From NCBI GenBank assembly GCA_011525445.1, contig WTGE01000350.1, positions 1-23,320 of the forward strand: 23,320 bases of DNA. Reading direction: 5' to 3'. Source of the stretch: Synechococcus sp. CO36386bin_37 (GTDB taxonomy: Bacteria; Cyanobacteriota; Cyanobacteriia; PCC-6307; Cyanobiaceae). Of the stretch, positions 6,813-13,763 are shown in pieces. The translations under genes and the position numbers were made by a program. Each line of letters opens with the position of its first letter. Position 1 is the first letter of the stretch. Under the pieces are notes generated by a model. It ran no database searches. It was not told the origin of the DNA and saw only the letters and a list, made by a program, of their open reading frames with translations.

Positions 6813-7394
6813 TTATTTAAATCCCATTGCTATTTTGTAGGCCTTGCGTTCGTTCGTTGTTTTGATTAGGTTATGGATAGTTGGGTAACAATCTAAATTC
6901 TCATTTGGGAAGAATAATTTAATGTAAGCTAGATAGGCCGTTACTGCACAGTCTGCTGCTCCCCATTGCTTGCCTACTAAAAAACCTTCAGAGAGTTGCT
7001 GCTCAAGCTCTTCAAGTAGGCGAGGTAAGACCTTGGTTTTTTGTTCAGGTACGAAAATTGCAAATGCAAGAGTTGAGTTTGCGAAATGCGTCCATTGGCT
7101 GATTAACGATCTTTCGTTTGCGTTTGTTGCTTCTCCTCCGTAGTGCTCTGCCAGATGCAATAAAATCGCACCCGATTCAAAGAGAATGGTTGGCTGATCA
7201 TGTTGATCACAAATTTGATCATCTTTCAGCACTGGAAGTTTTCCAAATGGGTTGATGCTTAAAAATTCAGGCTGCAAATGTTGACCTTTCCCTATGGAAA
7301 CATCAATCAACTCGTATTCAATTCCTTTTTCCTCCAAGTACCATCTAGGCATGCTAGCTCTTGTCTGTGAACCTCCAAAAAGTGTCAGCGTCAT
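6813..7394 (-). CDS. Glutathione S-transferase family protein
   Basis: A 193-residue GST with an N-terminal thioredoxin-fold domain (about 1-82) and an all-helical C-terminal domain. MTLTLFGGSQTRASMPRW gives the first strand and the glutathione-activating Ser/Thr region. NPFGKLPVL (48-56) carries the cis-proline. FESGAILLHLAEHY (72-85) holds the Glu-Ser pair that binds the gamma-glutamyl group. AADCAVTAYLAYIKLFFP in the C-terminal half is the N-capping box/hydrophobic staple region. Such enzymes conjugate glutathione to electrophiles or act as peroxidases; the substrate is unknown. Upstream on this strand is a 400-bp gap. It is 82 bp before the DUF3598-like gene on the same strand and may share its transcript. 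Confidence 0.92.
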   Translation of the reverse strand: MTLTLFGGSQTRASMPRWYLEEKGIEYELIDVSIGKGQHLQPEFLSINPFGKLPVLKDDQICDQHDQPTILFESGAILLHLAEHYGGEATNANERSLISQWTHFANSTLAFAIFVPEQKTKVLPRLLEELEQQLSEGFLVGKQWGAADCAVTAYLAYIKLFFPNENLDCYPTIHNLIKTTNERKAYKIAMGFK

Positions 7395-7794
7395 TAAACT
7401 GTAAGAAATGTCCTTGAACCATAAGTCATCTTGAAGGCCTGTTGTGGGTAAATGGCGTTGTATTGGGTTTTGGTTGACTGTTGATTGAAATCATGAATAG
7501 ATGATTGTTTTTTTGCCTTGATGGCAACCTCTCGTTGGATTTGAATTTCCATAGATTATATGCTTCCTTCTCGAAAAATTTGATTGGTTTTTATGTGTAG
7601 AGTTATCAGTTAATCAGGTAATTGTTTCCAATCTTTCTTTTTTGTTACGGCTGTGCGTCACGTAAGGTGTGATTCATGAAGTATTGTGCAGCTTGAATTT
7701 TGTATAGGCTTTTTAATAAGCAGATATGTTTTTTGTTCTCGTATGGTTAATATTGTGTTCAAATCACCTTTTTGGTTGTTCATAAGGTGTGGAT
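7395..7794. other. Gap without recognisable gene
   Basis: AT-rich, stop-rich in all frames. It must contain the promoter of the minus-strand GST gene and the transcript end of the minus-strand Nif11-like gene. CACCTT/AAGGTG (about 7767-7789) gives a weak 6-bp stem. A near-repeat of TAAGGTGTG(G)ATTCA occurs near 7663 and 7782. I see no RNA gene. Confidence 0.5.
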
Positions 7795-8043
7795 TCAATC
7801 CGTGTGGCGATGGGGAACCCTTTCCCACCACAATGGCTTAAGAAAGGTGTCTTCATCGTCAGTTTCGATCAGATCACCATTGTTGAACGCATCAAAGTCG
7901 TGGGGATGAATATCAAATCCTTTCTCCCTCGCAATACTGCACTGATCGTCTACATCAGCACATGCAACTGATGCACATAGGACTTTCAGCTGTGCATCGT
8001 CCTTAATCGCATTCGCAAGCTCGATAACGGCCTCAGTAGACAT
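7795..8043 (-). CDS. Nif11-like domain small protein, possible peptide precursor
   Basis: The 82-residue product matches the Nif11 / nitrile-hydratase-like leader pattern: a helical N-terminus MSTEAVIELANAIKDDAQL, a variable stretch with CASVACADVDDQC, then the hallmark IAREKGFDIHPHDF. This is the 'IAxExGFxIxxxDl' signature of Nif11 leaders, common in marine Synechococcus and Prochlorococcus. The C-terminal part (about 54-82) is acidic and then Trp/Arg/His-rich, with no double-Gly cleavage site and no Cys-rich core. It is therefore not a typical lanthipeptide precursor. ATG at 8043 is chosen over a GTG at 8061 because it gives the usual Nif11 start. No modifying enzyme or peptidase-transporter lies in the window. 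A stand-alone Nif11 protein is as likely as a RiPP precursor. Confidence 0.8.
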   Translation of the reverse strand: MSTEAVIELANAIKDDAQLKVLCASVACADVDDQCSIAREKGFDIHPHDFDAFNNGDLIETDDEDTFLKPLWWERVPHRHTD

Positions 8044-8346
8044 TGGCTTGCTAAGAAACACTATTTTTATAGCGCTCTTCGTTCCGTTTGTCGTTGGTTC
8101 TTACGTAGTGGCTTTTCTGAATCTGGTCTGACCAACCTTCCTGCTGTCTTCGTTGCCCGATCTCATCATTTAACTCGGTTCATGTATCGGTATTGATTTG
8201 AATTTGCTTTGCTTTCTGCAGTCCTATGAGCCTTTCTTCTGAGTGTTTCGCCAGGTTTGTGACAGGTTTATTGTCCCTTTTTCGTTTGATCGATGACGTT
8301 TGGCCCTTGTTGTGGCTATGCCGAAGTCAGTCATGGTTGAAAAGCG
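8044..8346. other. Divergent intergenic region
   Basis: This 303-bp region separates the minus-strand Nif11-like gene from the plus-strand exported protein gene, so it should carry promoters for both. Two short frames cross it (for example 8226 onward) but they have no start context or protein-like pattern. Nothing structured stands out. Confidence 0.5.
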
Positions 8347-8697
8347 ATGAAGGGTCTGCGCCTTGCACTCTGTGTGATGCCATTCCTCAGCGGAGGTGCT
8401 GCGATCGCTGAATCCGTTGCCTCTTTCTCGGTTCAACTCCGGGTTGGTCAAACCATCCGTTCTGCTGATGCTCTCTTACTGGCATCTGGATGGTCTCCAC
8501 TCCCGGACCAACCCCCGAATGCTTTTGAGAGGAAGCTTTCAGGGGTGGCGCTACCGGCACTCTCAGCATGTTCAGGCACTGGTAAGGGTTTTTGCCGTTA
8601 CAACTATGCGCGTGAAAGTAAGCGTCTTTCGGTTGTAACGATCCCTTCACCAAGTGCGGGGGAACCAGGACTCGTTCAGCGTTGGTGGATTGAATGA
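8347..8697 (+). CDS. Small exported protein of unknown function
   Basis: The 116-residue product has a convincing Sec signal peptide, MKGLRLALCVMPFLSGGAAIA, with likely cleavage after AIA (residue 21). The mature protein contains TIRSADALLLASGWSPLP, a Pro-rich linker, and two Cys (75 and 83) in SACSGTGKGFC that could form a small disulphide loop. It ends in an RWWIE tail. The pattern 'ADALL..GW.P' followed by a short Cys loop recalls small exported cyanobacterial proteins with no assigned role. It probably acts in the periplasm. It converges on the small membrane protein gene at 8705 with only 7 bp between stops. I do not recognise a named family. Confidence 0.75.
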   Translation: MKGLRLALCVMPFLSGGAAIAESVASFSVQLRVGQTIRSADALLLASGWSPLPDQPPNAFERKLSGVALPALSACSGTGKGFCRYNYARESKRLSVVTIPSPSAGEPGLVQRWWIE

Positions 8698-8704
8698 TTT
8701 GTGC

Positions 8705-8941
8705 TTAACCAATTGTGTTCGTGAGTCGCAGAGTTCCCCATAAATCGAAGAAACAGAACAAAACCCCTATCACAATCAAATCCCAGGCTCGATGACGAAT
8801 GGCCCACGGAGCCAGAAAGATTTCTGCAATGCCATGCAAAGCAGTGCCCACAGCCACATATTCGAGCACTAATAATCCGTGAGCCACCAGGAAAAGTCCG
8901 CTGGCTACAAATCGCATTAAAACTCGCCAGGAGCTGGACAC
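8705..8941 (-). CDS. Small membrane protein, two predicted helices
   Basis: A 78-residue hydrophobic protein. VASGLFLVAHGLLVLEYVAVG forms one membrane segment and WDLIVIGVLFCFFDLWGTL forms the second, separated by the loop EIFLAPWAIRHRA. The listed start is GTG at 8941. An ATG at 8917 (MRFVASGLF) gives 70 residues and is about as likely. The His and Arg in the loop and the aromatic second helix look conserved in style, but I know no family function. It is divergent from fur with about 170 bp between starts, and convergent with the exported protein gene. Confidence 0.65.
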   Translation of the reverse strand: MSSSWRVLMRFVASGLFLVAHGLLVLEYVAVGTALHGIAEIFLAPWAIRHRAWDLIVIGVLFCFFDLWGTLRLTNTIG

Positions 8942-9110
8942 AGAGATGGAGAAACAGACGTAAACCTTACTGGTCTTTCAGCCTTTGGAAACGGTTCGAC
9001 GGATTTCGTTTTTTGCTGTTCAGGGCTGAGGGTGCCCTGACCTCTGATCACGTGTTCTGCTCTCGCATTAGCCGTTACTGTTGAGAAGAGTTGTTCCGGT
9101 GCAGTCGCCA

Positions 9111-9557
9111 ATGGCTTCGTTGCCAGTTCCGGTTGAAGGCCCTCTTGAGCGGGGGTTGCATCAAGATGGCCGACGCCTCACTCCCCAGCGGCGGTTGATT
9201 CTTGATCTATTTGAACATAGTGGCGGTGGCACGCATCTCAGTGCAGAAGACGTCCACCGTCTTCTGGTTGATTCGCAGGCAAAAGTGTCACTAGCAACGA
9301 TTTATCGAACGCTCAGATTGCTTGTGGACATGGGCTTTTTGCAGGAGCTTGAACTAACCGATGGAGGTCGTCGATTTGAATTGTCTGGTGGTGATCATGG
9401 TGCTCACCACCATCTGATTTGTGTCCGGTGTGGTCGGACCGAGGAATTTGAAAATATTTCTGTCCTGGAGGCAGGTCACGAGGCTGCGAACCAATTTGAT
9501 TTTGAATTGATCGAATCCAGCTTGAACGTCAGGGCAATCTGTCCTGATTGTCGTTGA
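9111..9557 (+). CDS. fur: Fur family transcriptional regulator (FurA-like)
   Basis: The 148-residue protein has the full Fur layout: an N-terminal winged helix with LTPQRRLILDLFE (23-35), LSAEDVHRLL and the recognition helix region SLATIYRTLRLLVDMGFL (60-77), then the dimerisation domain. It has HHHLICVRCG (99-108) and a C-terminal CPDC, giving structural zinc Cys pairs 104/107 and 144/147. The HxHH-type regulatory site is contributed by GAHHH. Overall pattern is closer to cyanobacterial FurA than to Zur or PerR, so iron-dependent repression is the best guess. ATG at 9111 is preferred to TTG 9081 or GTG 9099. Its stop is 1 bp from the end of the convergent MG-repeat/DUF3721 gene, a protein with possible metal ligands. 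Confidence 0.88.
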   Translation: MASLPVPVEGPLERGLHQDGRRLTPQRRLILDLFEHSGGGTHLSAEDVHRLLVDSQAKVSLATIYRTLRLLVDMGFLQELELTDGGRRFELSGGDHGAHHHLICVRCGRTEEFENISVLEAGHEAANQFDFELIESSLNVRAICPDCR

Positions 9558-9558
9558 T

Positions 9559-10035
9559 CTACCGGTCTGGCCCTGTTGGATGTTCTGCGCAGGGCATCCA
9601 GAAATCACCCATGGCATGAGCCCCTTCACAACCCTGAGCCCGGGCTTGTGCCTCCGCCTCCGCTCGGGTTGGATAGGCCATGAAACGAGGGTCGGCTGAC
9701 TGTTGATCATGGCCTGCGTGACCGTGATGATGGATGTTGTGGGTGGAGTTGCCTTTACCGAATTGGACGAGACCCATTGACATTGGCCCGGCTGTCCAGA
9801 CCCCCATGGTGTTGACCCCAATGGCCAAAAGACCCATTCCCACGACGGAAAGGTTGATCACCCCCATTGCCACAACACCGATCGATACCACCCCCATGGG
9901 AACGACTCCGATGCAGACCACCCCCATGGGCACGATGCCGATGGAAATGGTTCCTAAGGGAGCAATGCCAAATGCAAATTTTTTTGGTTTTGTTCCACAA
10001 TGTCCACCGCTGGCTGTCTCAACGGAATCATTCAT
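9559..10035 (-). CDS. MG-repeat protein with His-rich linker and C-terminal DUF3721 domain
   Basis: The 158-residue product has three parts. Residues 22-91 are seven tandem 10-residue repeats of the type IGVVPMGVVS: Gly at position 2, Met-Gly at 6-7, small hydrophobics elsewhere. This suggests a regular beta-solenoid or membrane-packed structure. Residues 98-109 are His-rich (NIHHHGHAGHD). Residues 115-151 are a DUF3721 module with MAYPTRAEAEAQA, QGCEGAHAMG and the hallmark WMPC (146-149), a family common in marine picocyanobacteria and suspected to bind metal. There is no classical signal peptide; a HCG and KPKK precede the repeats. It converges tightly with fur and diverges from the SepF-like gene. 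Metal handling is an inference. Confidence 0.8.
   Translation of the reverse strand: MNDSVETASGGHCGTKPKKFAFGIAPLGTISIGIVPMGVVCIGVVPMGVVSIGVVAMGVINLSVVGMGLLAIGVNTMGVWTAGPMSMGLVQFGKGNSTHNIHHHGHAGHDQQSADPRFMAYPTRAEAEAQARAQGCEGAHAMGDFWMPCAEHPTGPDR
9763..9972 (-). repeat. Seven 30-bp coding repeats
   Basis: These encode the seven decapeptide units of the MG-repeat protein. The DNA repeats are clearest at about 9883-9960, where blocks built on CACCCCCATGGG recur every 30 bp. Unit consensus is (I/L/F)GVVPMGVVx. Divergence grows toward the C-terminal units, suggesting expansion from the N-terminal side. Confidence 0.8.
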
Positions 10036-10089
10036 TGATTAATTATTGCTTTTCTTGTGGTGAGCATAAGAGTCCGCCAATCTGGATGC

Positions 10090-10353
10090 ATGGAGCTGTC
10101 TGGTGGTTCAGGTTTTCATGAGATTCTCGTCTTGACTCCTCGGGGATTCGAGGAGGGACTTGACGCTGTCTTAGCGGTGCGCGAACAACGTGCTGTTGTT
10201 CTCAATTTGTCGGAAATGGAGCCGAACCTCGCACAACGCACAGCCGATTTTGTTTCCGGGGGTGTTTACGCTCTTCATGGCAAAGAGCGTCGTGTGGGAG
10301 AACGGGTGTTGTTGTTCGCCCCTGCCTCTGTCGATATCGATCAGCTCAGTTAA
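10090..10353 (+). CDS. Stand-alone SepF-domain protein
   Basis: The 87-residue product is essentially a bare SepF (DUF552) domain. It reads HEILVLTPRGFEEGLDAV, then AVVLNLSEMEPNLAQRTADF, then VSGGVYALHGKERRVGERV and ends LFAPASVDI, which is the complete family pattern. Canonical SepF (about 150-200 residues in cyanobacteria) anchors FtsZ to the membrane through an N-terminal amphipathic helix, and that helix is missing here. It could modulate the main SepF by mixed dimers, or be a repurposed paralogue. ATG at 10090 is preferred; GTG at 10057 would add 11 residues without a helix-like signal and would leave only 21 bp to the divergent gene. Its 3' end overlaps convergent arsS by 8 bp. Confidence 0.82.
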   Translation: MELSGGSGFHEILVLTPRGFEEGLDAVLAVREQRAVVLNLSEMEPNLAQRTADFVSGGVYALHGKERRVGERVLLFAPASVDIDQLS

Positions 10354-11332
10354 GAGCTCCACCACAGCTCGATCCACCTCCAGCTGTGCATCCGTAGCAA
10401 TGAGTGTTTACAGCAATTATCTGTCCTGAGCAGCGCGAACCCTGGTCCAGAAGTTCGCGGAGCGTGACTGGTCCCGCGGGTATGCGTTGCCCTAATTGTT
10501 GATTGAAATCACAGTCATACAAAAATCCCTTCCAATCAACGCTGATGAGTTTTCTGCACATCACTGCATTGAGATTGGTTTCGCGATGTGCATTTCGTAA
10601 CAGGTCGTAATAAGACTCCAGCTCGCCATTGGCCTTTAAGGTGCTCGCAAATCGTTGAATCGGCATGTTGGTAATTGTTAATAATCTGCTGAAATAAATG
10701 CCATAATTCGTAGATAATTTGTGTCGATATAGTTCTTCTAATTCACCTTGCTCAGGTGGCAGCTGGGCACCTGCAGGATTAAAAACCAAGTCCAATTCAA
10801 GATCCGTCTCTGGTATGCCATAACCAAGAGCATTTAAGTGTTTTAGTCCCGCAATGCTGCGTTCAAACACTCCATTACCGCGTTGCTGATCCACCTTCTC
10901 CTCCTGAAAACATGGAAGAGAGGCCACGATTTTGACCTGCGAATTGGCAAGGAACGCGGCTAAATCCTCCTGGCCGGGTTCCTGCAGGATCGTCAGATTA
11001 CAGCGATCAATCACCTGAACTCCCAGGGCTTTGGCCTGTCGTACCAGTGATCTGAACTGTGGATGGAGCTCAGGTGCACCACCCGTTAAATCCAGGCAGT
11101 TCAGTTTGAGAGTTTGAAGAACTTTGGGAATTAATTCGATCTGATCGTCCCCCATCATTTCCGAACGCCAGGGGCCGGCATTGACATGACAGTGGCTGCA
11201 ACTCTGATTGCAGCGATAGCCGAGATTGACTTGTAAGGTTTCGAGTTCTTCTCGTTTGATCGAAGGGAAGGAATTGGCATCTTGCCCGGGTTGCTGTTGA
11301 ATTGATGGCGTGGAGATTGTGGTGAAGTGCAT
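10346..11332 (-). CDS. arsS: Arsenosugar biosynthesis radical SAM protein ArsS
   Basis: The 328-residue protein is a radical SAM enzyme with the cluster motif CNQSCSHC (Cys41, 45, 48) following QVNLGYR. DLTGGAPELHP (81-91) is the 'GGE-like' SAM-amine site and a TIM-barrel core follows. The C-terminal region (about 190-328) is DUF3641-like, with Cys259, 274, 301, 312, 315 and 323 in MCRK, YDCDFNQQL and HCYGCTAGGGSSCGG, likely ligands of a second cluster. ArsS adds a 5'-deoxyadenosyl group to dimethylarsenite on the way to arsenosugars in cyanobacteria. Its usual partner ArsM (arsenite methyltransferase) is not in this window. No selenocysteine codon is needed. It converges with the SepF-like gene (8-bp overlap) and is 224 bp from stpA. 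Confidence 0.92.
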   Translation of the reverse strand: MHFTTISTPSIQQQPGQDANSFPSIKREELETLQVNLGYRCNQSCSHCHVNAGPWRSEMMGDDQIELIPKVLQTLKLNCLDLTGGAPELHPQFRSLVRQAKALGVQVIDRCNLTILQEPGQEDLAAFLANSQVKIVASLPCFQEEKVDQQRGNGVFERSIAGLKHLNALGYGIPETDLELDLVFNPAGAQLPPEQGELEELYRHKLSTNYGIYFSRLLTITNMPIQRFASTLKANGELESYYDLLRNAHRETNLNAVMCRKLISVDWKGFLYDCDFNQQLGQRIPAGPVTLRELLDQGSRCSGQIIAVNTHCYGCTAGGGSSCGGALN

Positions 11333-11556
11333 GGATGAATGGAGTGTCTTAAAAAATCCCTTGCTTGATTAGATTTAATTATGAATGGAATTTTTGTATC
11401 AATGATTTCATGCTTTCAAGTCTGCAAGATTCGTTGAAATGCAAAGTCTAATTTGAATTCTAGAAAGCAACCCTTTCAATAGTGGTGGCCCTTTGTGAGC
11501 TATCTTTGATGTCTTCATCGTTTCAGTTGAATGCACTTGTGTTGTCTGTGACGCTA

Positions 11557-12750
11557 TTAAACAGTTAAGGTTTTAAACCAGTTCACGTATTCCTCAGGTC
11601 CTCCTTTGACAAGACAGTCAAATTGAAGCGGATCTTCAGGATCGGTGATTCCTCTCAATAATTCGTTGTTCAGGCTCGGACGATCGACTTCCCCATGGCT
11701 GCTGTCGACAAGCACCACGCGAGCTGTTCGGTTGTAGCTATCCCCTATTTGCTGAAGAAGGGTCAGAAACCCACGATCGCTTCCACCGCGGAGCCAGCCC
11801 TGCCCCACAGGACAGGGCGTTGATGTCACGGTGTCTCCAACCCCCACCAGCATGGGCATCTGTTGGGGATCAATGTGTTGATGACAGAGGTCGAGGAGGG
11901 CTTGATGATCGTGCGGTGCGGTACGCACATTGAAACTCTCTCCGAGCGGAGCTGTTCCGGTTTTTTGGGAGATGTGCTGATTCAGCAAGACCAGCAATCC
12001 CACCTCTTTGATGGCTCCTTTCAACATGAATTGGATATCTGTCGTACCTACATCTCCAGCTTGCGCCGATTTCATTCTTTCGCGTCCCGAAGAATCATAT
12101 CCAAGATTTGGTGCAACATGAAGGTAAAAGGAATCTTTTAATCCAGCTGCTGACGCGGCTGATAGGAGCCTCTCCATCAAATCGGACAACATCAATTGAA
12201 GTTGTTGTTGACGCTTAATATCACCCTCGATTCGGCTGAAAAGACTATTGAGATTAATCGTCGGTGAAACTTGTGTATCGAGAATGGCCAATTCAAGTTC
12301 ATTTTCTAAGTCCTGATCTTGAATTTCAGGCAGGATTTGGACTAATTTCTCCCGCAACAGAACTTCCATTTGTCTTGGAACAGACTCGAGAAAATCCATC
12401 TCAGCTTGGCTGACACCTGGATGGGAAACGGTTCCAAATCGGTCTTGCAGCTGAACACCACCAGCAGCTAGACCAGGCAAATAGAGACCTGCCCGTGCGG
12501 GCAAGGCTGCGTCGCCTAAGGCCAGTTCCACGAGTCTGTTCACGCCACGTCGGCCTTCATGTTCTCCATTCGTGAGTACCCGAAATCGGTCTTGCATGGC
12601 GGCCGCCGCCATGACGTAATCAGCGCGAAGGGTGCGTGTGAGGGGATCCTTGACAAGAGGCATGCAGACGCCGTCAAGGTCTTGCACGATCAGCACGTCA
12701 TTGTCAGCCTGAATTTCGTTTCGGAGTGCATCAAGACTCAGTTCTGCCAT
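11557..12750 (-). CDS. stpA: Glucosylglycerol-3-phosphate phosphatase StpA/GgpP
   Basis: The 397-residue product matches the cyanobacterial salt-tolerance phosphatase. The N-terminal QDLDGVCMPLVKDPLTR (23-39) holds the HAD nucleophile pair Asp24/Asp26. LTNGEHEGRRG lies near residue 60, and the late MLVGVGDTVTSTPCP segment provides the acidic metal-binding motif (GD). It removes phosphate from glucosylglycerol phosphate made by GgpS, giving the osmolyte glucosylglycerol. A helical insert rich in Glu/Gln occupies about residues 135-215. ggpS is not visible in the window. The start is a clear ATG at 12750, opposite a 1-kb gap and the glycerol-3-phosphate-dehydrogenase-like gene. Salt-regulated transcription is expected from the family but no site was identified. 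Confidence 0.93.
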   Translation of the reverse strand: MAELSLDALRNEIQADNDVLIVQDLDGVCMPLVKDPLTRTLRADYVMAAAAMQDRFRVLTNGEHEGRRGVNRLVELALGDAALPARAGLYLPGLAAGGVQLQDRFGTVSHPGVSQAEMDFLESVPRQMEVLLREKLVQILPEIQDQDLENELELAILDTQVSPTINLNSLFSRIEGDIKRQQQLQLMLSDLMERLLSAASAAGLKDSFYLHVAPNLGYDSSGRERMKSAQAGDVGTTDIQFMLKGAIKEVGLLVLLNQHISQKTGTAPLGESFNVRTAPHDHQALLDLCHQHIDPQQMPMLVGVGDTVTSTPCPVGQGWLRGGSDRGFLTLLQQIGDSYNRTARVVLVDSSHGEVDRPSLNNELLRGITDPEDPLQFDCLVKGGPEEYVNWFKTLTV

Positions 12751-12845
12751 GGGTTTGATGAGGTGCTGATAAGGGGACTCAGCGTTCGAAAGCTGTGAGA
12801 GCGATGTCAGAGCAGTTTTGGCTCGTCAGCTGATTGTCTTAAATT

Positions 12846-13139
12846 GTGCTCTATGGATGCCAAGAGTCAGCTCTCTCGGATCGTCCCCTGATTGGCGCAA
12901 CGACGCAGTTCTCAAGCGATGATCCAATCGATGGTGGTCACCAACGCGTGGTCGGTCGGTCAGACAGGTCTGAATCGATCACCCTGTTGCTCTCGAGACG
13001 TATCCAACAAGAGATTGATGATGGACCAGCAGTGGTTTCTTTCATGAATCGAGAAAATTCTTTCTCCTGTCTTTGGGCTGGCACCACTCTTGCTACCGAA
13101 ATTATGAGTTTGTCAATCGAAGCTATTCGCGCGTCATGA
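12846..13139 (+). CDS. Doubtful ORF, 97 residues
   Basis: A GTG-started frame whose middle (DDPIDGGHQRVVGRSDRSE, then SITLLLSRRIQQEIDDG) looks protein-like, with a helix and balanced charge, while both ends look random. No domain, signal peptide or membrane helix is seen, and no good ribosome-binding site precedes the GTG. It may be a real short gene, a decayed one, or chance. It sits in the stpA promoter region on the opposite strand. Confidence 0.3.
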   Translation: MLYGCQESALSDRPLIGATTQFSSDDPIDGGHQRVVGRSDRSESITLLLSRRIQQEIDDGPAVVSFMNRENSFSCLWAGTTLATEIMSLSIEAIRAS

Positions 13140-13452
13140 CTTTTTTATCACTTTTGAGTTGTTTTTCGATTGCTGCAAGTTACGAAAGGTTGACGCCGCC
13201 AAGACACAGGGCAAGTGATGAATCCTTGACACTCCTAAGATCTTCTGTGCTAGTGGTGTGGGTTGCTAACGGGAATAAACAGATTATGGAGTTCTTCAGG
13301 GGTTTTCTTATCAATTCGACTGGATTTCTGATTAATGAGCGGCAGCTTATCTGATCCTTAACGGTTAGGTGGGCTTGGTCGTTTTATTAGGCTCTATGTG
13401 AAATGAATATAGATCGATTTTGTTAGTGTTTGTTAGATTTTAATTTGCGAAA

Positions 13453-13530
13453 CAATTGCCAGCATGGAATTAGGGAAAGGGGGGCCGAAAGTCTCGTGAT
13501 TTACTGTAGTCCTGTTATGCAGGGTAATTG
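13453..13530. ncRNA. Possible structured RNA or 5'-leader element
   Basis: CAATTGCC (13453-13460) pairs with GGTAATTG (13523-13530) with one G-U pair. After a one/two-base internal loop the helix continues as GCAT (13462-13465) with ATGC (13517-13520), a 12-bp closing stem. It encloses about 50 nt that include a G-run (GGGGGG) unusual for this AT-rich gap. It lies about 230 bp before the dehydrogenase-like start. It resembles no named RNA family I know. Confidence 0.3.
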
Positions 13531-13763
13531 CAATCAATAATAAAATTGTTATTTCCTCTAAGACAGAATGACCTGAAAAGCAAAATCTGTCTTTCAGATG
13601 AGTTTAGTCTTTTTAAAGGCCACTATGATCTGGGTATGTGTTTTTGTTGGTCGTAGTGAGCAGTGGCCAGTGCACGTTTGATCTTCGAGCTCTCCTTTCT
13701 GGCTTGGGTGCTGGAGCGTTGTGAAGGGTTCTTTAGTGTTGTGGTGCGAAAAGCGGTGAGTTG

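Larger units (their letters stand above)
12751..13763. other. 1-kb divergent gap with one doubtful ORF and one possible RNA structure
   Basis: It separates stpA (minus) from the dehydrogenase-like gene (plus) and must carry both promoters. It contains a 97-residue ORF (12846-13139) and a long-range paired element (13453-13530), listed separately. Another frame at 13073-13354 overlaps the first and shows no protein-like pattern. The 13140-13450 part is AT-rich and stop-rich, with nothing I can support. Confidence 0.5.

Noticed and set aside
7755..7770. TTCAAATC resembling a tRNA T-loop
   Set aside because: No flanking T-stem, anticodon arm or acceptor pairing is present.
9354..9821. 155-residue minus-strand frame across fur and the DUF3721 gene
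   Set aside because: Shadow of two confident genes in other frames.
13073..13354. 93-residue plus-strand frame in the stpA gap
   Set aside because: Overlaps a better candidate, lacks a good start and has no protein-like pattern.
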